64,000 bases of DNA, taken from positions 2,418,001 through 2,482,000 of the forward strand of contig NC_020891.1 of assembly GCF_000355695.1 (NCBI RefSeq). The letters are read 5' to 3'. Below are positions 57,648 through 64,000 of the stretch, piece by piece (positions within the stretch are counted from its first letter, which is position 1; the number at the start of each line of letters is the position of its first letter). The notes under the pieces were generated by a model. That model was given only the letters and a program-made list of their open reading frames with translations, did no database searches and was not told the DNA's origin. The translations under genes and the position numbers were made by a program. This DNA comes from Clavibacter nebraskensis NCPPB 2581. GTDB taxonomy: Bacteria; Actinomycetota; Actinomycetes; Actinomycetales; Microbacteriaceae.

Positions 57648-59894
57648 GTGGACGACGCCATCGAGACGAACGCGATCCCCGAGCCGGAGCCCACGGAGAT
57701 CACGTACGACGAGGAGCGCTTCCCCGCCCGCCCCGCCCGCCTCCGCGCCCGTCCGCAGCTGCGCGCCAGCGGGATCCGCCGCTCGTCGAACGACCCGCGC
57801 GCCGCCGACGCGTCGAACCCCTCCTACGTCGAGTGGCTCCGCCGCCAGTCGATGCTCGGCGACGCCGACGTGCTGAGCCGCGGCCTCTCGGGGTCGCCCA
57901 GCATGTGGTCGAACCCGTACGCCCGGCCGGACGCGCGCCGCGCCATCGACACCGCGTCCGTCTGGTTCACGGCGTACCCGATCTCGCTCATCACCAAGCC
58001 CGGCGAGTCGTACCTCGGCGCGCTCGGCGACCCGCAGCTGTGGGAGATCTTCCAGTCCATCGGGATCGAGGCCGTGCACACCGGGCCCGTGAAGCTCGCC
58101 GGCGGCATCACCGAGTGGTCGCAGACCGCGAGCGTCGACGGCCACTTCGACCGCATCAGCACCCAGATCGACGCGGCGTTCGGCACGGAGGACGAGTTCC
58201 GCCGGCTCACCGAGGTCGCCGACCAGCACGGCGGCAGCGTCATCGACGACATCGTGCCCGGCCACACCGGCAAGGGCGCCGACTTCCGCCTCGCGGAGAT
58301 GGGCTACAAGGACTTCCCCGGGATCTACCACATGGTCGAGATCCCCGAGGAGGACTGGGGCCTCCTGCCCGACGTGCTGCCGGGCCGCGACGCCGTGAAC
58401 CTCGACGTCGCCGCCGAGCAGGCGCTCGCCGACCAGGGCTACATCATCGGCCGCCTGCAGCGCGTGATCTTCTACGCGCCCGGCGTCAAGGAGACCAACT
58501 GGAGCGCCACCGCGCCCGTGCTCGGCGTCGACGGCCGCACCCGCCGCTGGGTGTACCTGCACTACTTCAAGCAGGGCCAGCCCTCCATCAACTGGCTCGA
58601 CCCCACGTTCGCGGGCATGCGCATGGTCATCGGCGACGCGCTGCACTCGCTCGGCGACCTCGGCGCGAGCGCGCTGCGGCTCGACGCCAACGGCTTCCTC
58701 GGCGTGGAGAAGAGCGTCGAGGGCCCGGCGTGGTCCGAGGGCCACCCGCTCTCGGAGGCGGCGAACCACCTCATCGCGAGCATGGTGCGCAAGGTCGGCG
58801 GGTTCTCCTTCCAGGAGCTGAACCTCACGATGGAGGACATACGCGACACCGGCCGCGTCGGCGCCGACCTCTCCTACGACTTCATCAACCGGCCGGCGTA
58901 CCAGCACGCGCTCGCGACCGGCGACACCGAGTTCCTGCGCCTCACGCTCCGCACCTCGCTCGAGGTGGGCGTGGATCCCGTCACCCTCGTGCACGCGCTC
59001 CAGAACCACGACGAGCTCACCTACGAGCTCGTGCACTGGGCGACCGAGCACTGCGCGGACGTGTTCCCGTTCCGCGGCGACGAGATGACGGGCGCCGACC
59101 TCGCGGAGACCATCCGCGGCGACCTCCTCGAGGAGCTCACGGGCGACAGCGCCGACTACAACCACGTGTTCACGACCAACGGCATCGCCTGCACCACGGC
59201 GTCCGTCATCGCAGCCGCGCAGGGCTTCACGACGCTCGACGCGATCGGCGATGGCGATGTCGCCGGGATCCGCGCCGCGCACCTCCTGCTCGCCAAGTTC
59301 AACGCGTGGCAGCCGGGCGTCTTCGCGCTCTCCGCGTGGGACCTGCTCGGCGTGCTGCCGCTGCACGCGTCGCAGGTGGCCGACCTCATCGAGGGCGGCG
59401 ACACCCGCTGGGTCCACCGCGGCGGGCACGACCTGCTCGACGCGGCGCCCGAGGCGACCGGGTCCGGATCCGGCATGCCGCGCGGCCGCTCGCTGTACGG
59501 ATCGCTGCCCGCGCAGGTCGGCGACCCCGCGTCGTTCGCGTCCGGGCTCCGCAGCGTGCTCGAGGTGCGCGAGCGCTTCGACGTCGCGCTCGGCACGCAG
59601 CTCGACGTCCCGGACGTCGGCCACCCCGGCATGCTCGTGATGGTGCACCGCCTCGACAACGGCGACCCGGAGGCCGACGCGCGCCTGCAGCTCACGGTGC
59701 TGAACTTCACGGGCGAGGCGATCCTCGCGACCGTCCGCTCCGAGGAGCTCCCCGCCCGCCGCGTCGTGCGCGACGCGACCTCGGGCGAGGAGATCGGCAC
59801 GGTCGACGACCTGTCCAGCTTCCCCGTGCAGCTCGAGCCCTACGCGGGCCTGTTCCTGCTGCTCGACGAGGAGCCGGAGGCCGAGGAGGCCTAG
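57648..59894 (+). CDS. GH13 alpha-glucan-family enzyme (trehalose-synthase-like, GH13_33 type)
   Basis: 748 aa from a GTG with GAGGAG upstream. GH13 motifs: region I-like [20 protein letters not shown], nucleophile Asp in [13 protein letters not shown] (about residue 345), general acid Glu in [13 protein letters not shown] (about 388), and HDE in [14 protein letters not shown] (about 454). The C-terminal beta-domain ends in [20 protein letters not shown]. The sequence [20 protein letters not shown] with [20 protein letters not shown] is characteristic of the group annotated as trehalose synthase/maltose glucosyltransferase. It probably interconverts alpha-glucosides for compatible-solute or glycogen metabolism. 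A 12-bp dyad, GCTCGTACGAGC, lies at 57576-57587 upstream. Confidence 0.82.
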   Translation: MDDAIETNAIPEPEPTEITYDEERFPARPARLRARPQLRASGIRRSSNDPRAADASNPSYVEWLRRQSMLGDADVLSRGLSGSPSMWSNPYARPDARRAIDTASVWFTAYPISLITKPGESYLGALGDPQLWEIFQSIGIEAVHTGPVKLAGGITEWSQTASVDGHFDRISTQIDAAFGTEDEFRRLTEVADQHGGSVIDDIVPGHTGKGADFRLAEMGYKDFPGIYHMVEIPEEDWGLLPDVLPGRDAVNLDVAAEQALADQGYIIGRLQRVIFYAPGVKETNWSATAPVLGVDGRTRRWVYLHYFKQGQPSINWLDPTFAGMRMVIGDALHSLGDLGASALRLDANGFLGVEKSVEGPAWSEGHPLSEAANHLIASMVRKVGGFSFQELNLTMEDIRDTGRVGADLSYDFINRPAYQHALATGDTEFLRLTLRTSLEVGVDPVTLVHALQNHDELTYELVHWATEHCADVFPFRGDEMTGADLAETIRGDLLEELTGDSADYNHVFTTNGIACTTASVIAAAQGFTTLDAIGDGDVAGIRAAHLLLAKFNAWQPGVFALSAWDLLGVLPLHASQVADLIEGGDTRWVHRGGHDLLDAAPEATGSGSGMPRGRSLYGSLPAQVGDPASFASGLRSVLEVRERFDVALGTQLDVPDVGHPGMLVMVHRLDNGDPEADARLQLTVLNFTGEAILATVRSEELPARRVVRDATSGEEIGTVDDLSSFPVQLEPYAGLFLLLDEEPEAEEA

Positions 59895-59934
59895 GCCGTC
59901 CGGCCCCTAGGCCGTGGGATCGCCGGCCGGCGGA

Positions 59935-60471
59935 TCAGCACCACGCCTCCAGGGCCACGTCGCGGATCCGCCGGTCGCGGATGTCCGCCCACTCCACGGC
60001 GATCCGCGGCGCGGCGATCGGGTGCCGCACGAGGTCGACGACCCGGTTCGTGAGGAGACGCGGCGTCACGCAGCCGGACGCGAGGATCCCCGTGACGGCC
60101 ACGTCGGCGCCGTGCGTGCGCTCGAGCCCCGAGTGCGTGCGCACGACCCAGGCGTCGAGCGCGCGGAGGTCCGGCCGGATCGCCCCGATCCGGCCGCCGA
60201 CCACGACCACGAGGTGCCGCAGCTGCGGCAGGTGCTCCGGCACGCGCACGGCGCGGAGGCAGCGCGCGGCGGCGTGCACCCCGCGGATCCCGCCGGCCTG
60301 CGCGTCGACGCCCACGACGAGCGCGCGCACGGGACGTGGATCCTCGTCGCCCCGTGCCTGGAGGGCGGCGCACAGGTCGGCGAGCGCCGGGATGGCGTCG
60401 CCCGCGAACGCCATGCGCGGGGTCCGCGAACGGCTGCCGCCGGCGGACGGGTCGAGGAGCGGCGCGCGCAC
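59935..60471 (-). CDS. Hypothetical protein, second of a coupled pair
   Basis: 178 aa from GTG 60471, one base after the stop of the gene above (TGACGTG), so the two are translated together. Composition is Ala/Arg/Val-rich with segments ALVVGVDAQAGGIRGVHAAA and LRHLVVVVGGRIGAIRPDLR and two Cys (ARCLRA, SGCVTP), and it ends in EAWC. No signal peptide, membrane helix or known motif. Base composition supports the leftward frame. Function unknown. Confidence 0.6.
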   Translation of the reverse strand: MRAPLLDPSAGGSRSRTPRMAFAGDAIPALADLCAALQARGDEDPRPVRALVVGVDAQAGGIRGVHAAARCLRAVRVPEHLPQLRHLVVVVGGRIGAIRPDLRALDAWVVRTHSGLERTHGADVAVTGILASGCVTPRLLTNRVVDLVRHPIAAPRIAVEWADIRDRRIRDVALEAWC

Positions 60472-60472
60472 G

Positions 60473-61012
60473 TCAGTGCCTCCGCCGACGACGCGGCGGC
60501 ACGCGGCGCTCCCCCGCGCCGCGCCCGCCCAGGCGCTCGGTGCCCACGGGACGCCCGCCGAGCCGCACGTCGTGCAGGGCGGGCGATCCGCCGCACGGCA
60601 CGACGACGAGGTCGCCGACCGCCAGGTCGTCGGGGAGCGCGACCGCGGCCGTCCCCGAGGTCGGCGCGGCGGCGACGATCCGCGCCACCGACCGGCCGCC
60701 GACCGGCCGGCCGAGGACGCGCGCCTCCGCCCAGCGCGCGTCCACGCCGTCGAGGTGCCCGTCGACGCAGACGACGCGCTCCCCGCCCGGCCCCGCGAGG
60801 ACCGCCGTCACCGCCACGATGACGAGCGCGCCGCAACCGTCCGCGCCGTCGCGGATCCCCAGGGCCTCGCCCGAGTGGACGCACGGCGTGCCGCACACCT
60901 CCACGAGCCGCCGCATCGAGACCCCGGCCACCACGACGTCGTCGAGCGCGGCGGGTGCGGCCGGGGTGGTCGCACCCGGGCGCGGCGGCGCGACGGCCGC
61001 GATCGCGCTCAT
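60473..61012 (-). CDS. Hypothetical protein, first of a coupled pair
   Basis: 179 aa from ATG 61012. A flexible Ala/Pro tail precedes DVVVAGVSMRRLVEVCGTPC, CGALVIVAVTAVLAGPGGER, CVDGHLDGVDARWAEARVLG and VALPDDLAVGDLVVVPCGGS, then a very basic C-terminus (RRVPPRRRRRH). The order of strands and the PCGGSPALHDV segment loosely recall the C-terminal domain of alanine-racemase/D-serine-dehydratase-like enzymes, but the similarity is too weak to name it. Several Cys may be functional. Confidence 0.6.
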   Translation of the reverse strand: MSAIAAVAPPRPGATTPAAPAALDDVVVAGVSMRRLVEVCGTPCVHSGEALGIRDGADGCGALVIVAVTAVLAGPGGERVVCVDGHLDGVDARWAEARVLGRPVGGRSVARIVAAAPTSGTAAVALPDDLAVGDLVVVPCGGSPALHDVRLGGRPVGTERLGGRGAGERRVPPRRRRRH

Positions 61013-61236
61013 CGCCGCGCCTCCGCCGCGCGGGTGGGGACGGGACGGACGGGGACGGGAGGGACGCGGCACGGGAAGGGCATGCGCCCAGTCCACCTCC
61101 GCGCGGATCCCGCCCGCGAGCCCGCTCACGGGACTCCTACGGCCCCCGGCCGGAACCTCACGGGGTCCCGACGCGCACCGGAGCCGCGCAGCGTCCGCGA
61201 CCCGGGCGCCCGCGCACCTGCGTGCGATGATGAGCC

Positions 61237-62961
61237 GTGCCCGACTCGCCCCACCGCCCCACCGAGCACGGGGACGACGGCACGGCCGCTCCCGTCGCCG
61301 CAGGCACCACGCCCGAGCCCTCCGACGCTCCGGACGCGACGCCGACCCGGGCGGCCCAGCGCGCCGGCGAGCGCGCGGTCACCGCCCGCGGATCCCGCCT
61401 CGACGACCTCTGGGCGCGCCTCGTCTCCACCCCCGCCCGCCGCCGCGCCTGGCACGGGGGCGGCCCCATCGCCATCACGCTGCTCGCGGCGGTCCTCCGG
61501 ATCCAGAGCCTCGGCCACCCCGCGACGCTCGTCTTCGACGAGACCTTCTACGTGAAGGACGCGTGGACCCTCCTCCACCTCGGCTACGAGGGCTCGTGGC
61601 CCACGGATCCGAACCCGGCCTTCATCGCCGGGCAGACCGACGGCTATCTGCAGGCACCCGCGTTCGTGGCGCATCCGCCGCTCGGCAAGTGGATCATCGC
61701 GCTCGGCCTCGCGGTCGTCGGCGCGGCGGATCCGGTGGGCTGGCGCATCGCGACCGCCGTCGTCGGCACGCTCGCGGTGGTGCTCCTCATGCTCATCGCC
61801 CGCCGGCTCACGGGCTCCGCGGTCGTCGCGACCATCGCCGGCTTCCTCTTCGCGATCGACGGCCACGCCATCGTGATGAGCCGCATCGCGCTGCTCGACA
61901 CGCACGTCATGTTCTTCGGCCTGCTCGGCTTCGGCGCGATCCTCCTCGACCGCACCTGGCACGAGCGCCGCTTCACCGCGCTGCTCGAGCGCCGTCGCGC
62001 GGCGCGCCCCGAGGACGCGCGGCCGCGGGAGTTCGGCCCGGTCGTGCTGTGGCGCCCGTGGCTCGTCGCGGCCGGCCTCGCGTTCGGCGCGACCAGCTCG
62101 GTCAAGTGGTCGGGCATCTTCTTCCTCGCGGGCTTCGGCCTCTACGTGGTGCTCGCCGACATGCTGTTGCGCCGCCGCCACGGGCTCGCCGCGTGGTTCA
62201 CGGCGGGCGCCGCGGTCCAGGGTCCCGTCTCGTTCCTCCTCCTCGTGCCGCCCGCGATCGCCGCCTTCCTCGCCTCCTACGCGGGCTGGTTCGCGACCTC
62301 GAACGGGTACTTCCGGAACTGGGCGGCCGAGGGCGCGAACGCGTGGCAGGGAGGGCTGGCCTGGGTGCCGCTGTCGATCCAGAGCCTCTGGCACTACGTC
62401 GCGCAGCAGTACGCGTTCAACGTGGGGCTCGACGTGACGCACCCGTACCGGGCGGATCCGCGGCTCTGGCTGCTGCTGTACCGGCCGACCCAGTTCTACT
62501 ACGAGGGCTACGGCTACGGGGAGGCCGGCTGCACGATCGACGCGTGCTCGGCGTCCATCACCTCGATCGCGAACCCCATCATCTGGTGGCTGTCCGTCGC
62601 CGCGATGCTCTATCTCGTCTACCGGCTCGTCGCCCGCCGCGAGTGGCGCGTGGGCCTCGTGCTCATGGGCATGGTCGTCGGGTACCTGCCGTGGCTGCTC
62701 TACGTGAACCGCACGGTCTTCCAGTTCTACTCGATCGCCTTCGAGCCGTACCTGATCCTGTGCCTCGCGATGGTGCTCGGCATGATCCTGGGCGACCGCG
62801 GCGATCCCCGACCCCGTCGCACGCGCGGCATCGTGATCGTCGGCGTGATCCTCGTCGTGTGCGCGCTCGTCAGCGCGTTCTTCTACCCGCTGTGGACCGG
62901 GCAGCTCGTGCCCACGTGGTTCTGGCGGCTGCACGCGTGGATCCCCTCGGGCTGGATCTGA
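61237..62961 (+). CDS. pmt: Protein O-mannosyltransferase (GT39)
   Basis: 574 aa from a GTG with GATGAT 5 nt upstream. A disordered N-terminus of ~70 residues precedes about 11 membrane helices. The catalytic Asp-Glu is in LVFDETFYVKDAW, followed by HPPLGKWIIALGLAVVGA, AIDGHAIVMSRIALLDTHVM and TSSVKWSGIFFLAGFGLYVV. It moves mannose from polyprenyl-phosphate mannose to Ser/Thr of exported proteins during Sec translocation. The family 2 transferase at 5753 could provide its donor. It overlaps the next gene (TGATG). Confidence 0.93.
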   Translation: MPDSPHRPTEHGDDGTAAPVAAGTTPEPSDAPDATPTRAAQRAGERAVTARGSRLDDLWARLVSTPARRRAWHGGGPIAITLLAAVLRIQSLGHPATLVFDETFYVKDAWTLLHLGYEGSWPTDPNPAFIAGQTDGYLQAPAFVAHPPLGKWIIALGLAVVGAADPVGWRIATAVVGTLAVVLLMLIARRLTGSAVVATIAGFLFAIDGHAIVMSRIALLDTHVMFFGLLGFGAILLDRTWHERRFTALLERRRAARPEDARPREFGPVVLWRPWLVAAGLAFGATSSVKWSGIFFLAGFGLYVVLADMLLRRRHGLAAWFTAGAAVQGPVSFLLLVPPAIAAFLASYAGWFATSNGYFRNWAAEGANAWQGGLAWVPLSIQSLWHYVAQQYAFNVGLDVTHPYRADPRLWLLLYRPTQFYYEGYGYGEAGCTIDACSASITSIANPIIWWLSVAAMLYLVYRLVARREWRVGLVLMGMVVGYLPWLLYVNRTVFQFYSIAFEPYLILCLAMVLGMILGDRGDPRPRRTRGIVIVGVILVVCALVSAFFYPLWTGQLVPTWFWRLHAWIPSGWI

Positions 62962-63965
62962 TGCCCGCCACCGCCACCCGCCTCCACCCCGCGCTCCCCG
63001 GCCTCGGCGCCGCGGCGGCGGCCGCCCTCGTCGCGTGGGGCGTGCACGCGCTCGTCCCGGCGATCCCGCTGCTCACCGTCGCGGTCGCCCTCGGCATCGT
63101 CGCCGCGCAGATCCCGGCCGCCCGACCCGCGCTCACGGGCACGCTGAAGCCCGGCCTCACGCTCGCGTCCAAGCGGCTGATGCGGATCGGCGTGGTGCTC
63201 CTCGGCCTGCAGCTCGGCCTCTCCGACATCGTCGGCCTCGGCTGGCGCGCCGTGCTGCTCGTGGTCGCGGTCGTGGTCCTCGCGTTCGCGGGCACCTACG
63301 CGATCGCCCGCGCGCTGCGCATGCCCGGCCAGCAGCCGCTGCTCCTCGCCACCGGCTTCTCGATCTGCGGCGCGAGCGCGATCGGCGCCATGGCCGGCGT
63401 CACGCGCGCGAAGCCCGCCGACCAGGGCGCGCCCGTCGCGCTCGTCACGCTCTGCGGCACCCTCGCGATCGCCGTGCTGCCGCCGCTCGCCGGCCCGCTC
63501 GGCCTCGACGACGCCGCCTTCGGCCACTGGGTGGGCGCGGGCGTGCACGACGTGGGGCAGGTGGTCGCGACCGCGCAGATCGCGGGCTCCGCCGCCCTCA
63601 CCATCGCGATCGCCGTGAAGCTCACGCGCGTGCTGCTGCTCGCGCCCGTGGTCGCCGTCGCGGGCGTCGTGATGCGCCGCCGCGAGGGCCGCGTCGAGGG
63701 CGCCGCGCGCCCGCCGATCGTGCCGCTGTTCGTGCTCGGGTTCCTCGCCGCCGTGCTCGTGCGCACCTTCGTGCCGCTCCCGGTCGGCGTGCTCGACGCC
63801 GCGCAGGTCGTGCAGACCGCGCTGCTGGCGATCGCGCTCGTGGCGCTCGGATCCGCGGTGCGCCTCCGCGAGCTCGTCGGCCAGGGCGGATCCGCGCTCG
63901 CCGCCGGCGTGCTCTCCTGGGCGCTCATCGCGGGCCTCGCGCTCGTGGCGGTGCGCCTGTCCTGA
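62961..63965 (+). CDS. YeiH-family (UPF0324) putative sulfate/anion transporter
   Basis: 334 aa, ATG sharing a base with the pmt stop. Ten or so helices with the family signatures KRLMRIGVVLLGLQLGLSDI, LATGFSICGASAIGAMAGVT, GAGVHDVGQVVATAQIAGSA and KLTRVLLLAPVVAVAGVVMR. Homologues are annotated as sulfate exporters near cysteine/taurine metabolism genes. Here the coupling to pmt is unexplained. The last 35 bases of the window after it hold nothing recognisable. Confidence 0.88.
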   Translation: MPATATRLHPALPGLGAAAAAALVAWGVHALVPAIPLLTVAVALGIVAAQIPAARPALTGTLKPGLTLASKRLMRIGVVLLGLQLGLSDIVGLGWRAVLLVVAVVVLAFAGTYAIARALRMPGQQPLLLATGFSICGASAIGAMAGVTRAKPADQGAPVALVTLCGTLAIAVLPPLAGPLGLDDAAFGHWVGAGVHDVGQVVATAQIAGSAALTIAIAVKLTRVLLLAPVVAVAGVVMRRREGRVEGAARPPIVPLFVLGFLAAVLVRTFVPLPVGVLDAAQVVQTALLAIALVALGSAVRLRELVGQGGSALAAGVLSWALIAGLALVAVRLS

Positions 63966-64000
63966 TCCGTCTGGCGACATCCCGTCGTCCGCATGTCGCC

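Noticed and set aside
56096-61555. A plus-strand frame of more than 1800 codons
   Set aside because: It is antisense or out of frame to proline dehydrogenase, the GH13 gene and others, and its composition is Arg/Pro/Ala nonsense typical of shadow frames in high-GC DNA.
1-64000. tRNA, rRNA, CRISPR, prophage or transposase genes
   Set aside because: I looked for tRNA-like cloverleaf ends, short regular repeats, integrase/transposase motifs and phage structural genes and saw none.

Overview
The window is a high-GC chromosome segment (GC-rich third codon positions, many GTG starts, Shine-Dalgarno motifs of the AAGGAG/GAGGAG type, and many leaderless genes with a TAGNNT -10 box). Gene content and codon use fit an actinobacterium of the Microbacteriaceae. 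Clavibacter or a close relative is my best guess; that is an inference, not a database result. I see no rRNA, tRNA, CRISPR array, integrase or transposase.

Layout. (1) 1-15.7 kb: a secreted lipoprotein and a PadR regulator, then a molybdenum-themed region. It holds a response regulator/kinase/membrane molybdoenzyme operon, a glycosyltransferase/methyltransferase/cytochrome b-like molybdoenzyme/GT-C cluster, molybdate uptake (modABC), a HTH-TOBE regulator, and the cofactor genes moaA and moaD. moeZ lies at 27.3 kb. (2) 15.7-30.2 kb: small regulators (WYL, GntR, LacI, MarR, XRE), several with visible operators, VOC proteins, an oxidoreductase-aldo/keto reductase fusion, an SDR, GNATs, an unrecognised 424-aa protein and a GT-C glycosyltransferase. 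(3) 30.3-35.5 kb: a frameshifted secreted protein and a truncated gene back to back, then the core housekeeping run metG-tatD-rsmA-ispE. (4) 35.5-46.7 kb: propionate (2-methylcitrate) genes prpC and prpD-prpB, separated by two redox genes, a 51-aa membrane peptide and an AT-richer island. (5) 46.8-64 kb: GNAT, DoxX, a surface phosphatase with its own sortase, FUSC and EamA transporters, a CGNR regulator, rsmI, proline dehydrogenase, a GH13 trehalose-synthase-like enzyme, protein O-mannosyltransferase and a YeiH-type transporter.

The most interesting part is the island at 39.3-44.25 kb. Its base composition differs sharply from its surroundings. It carries two cassettes: a lone HEPN-motif protein of the HEPN/Toprim-associated type, and a SIR2-HerA-KTSC operon, a Sir2/HerA-type antiphage locus with a small extra gene. 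Each cassette is bounded by degenerate copies (about 190-215 bp) of the 3' end of prpB. The third copy is the intact end of prpB itself. This looks like repeated acquisition of defence genes at the prpB 3' end, without a visible recombinase.

A second theme is gene expression. At least 17 genes have a TAGNNT-like (or close) hexamer exactly 5-7 nt before the start codon, which indicates leaderless mRNAs. These boxes also decide several starts (metG, tatD).
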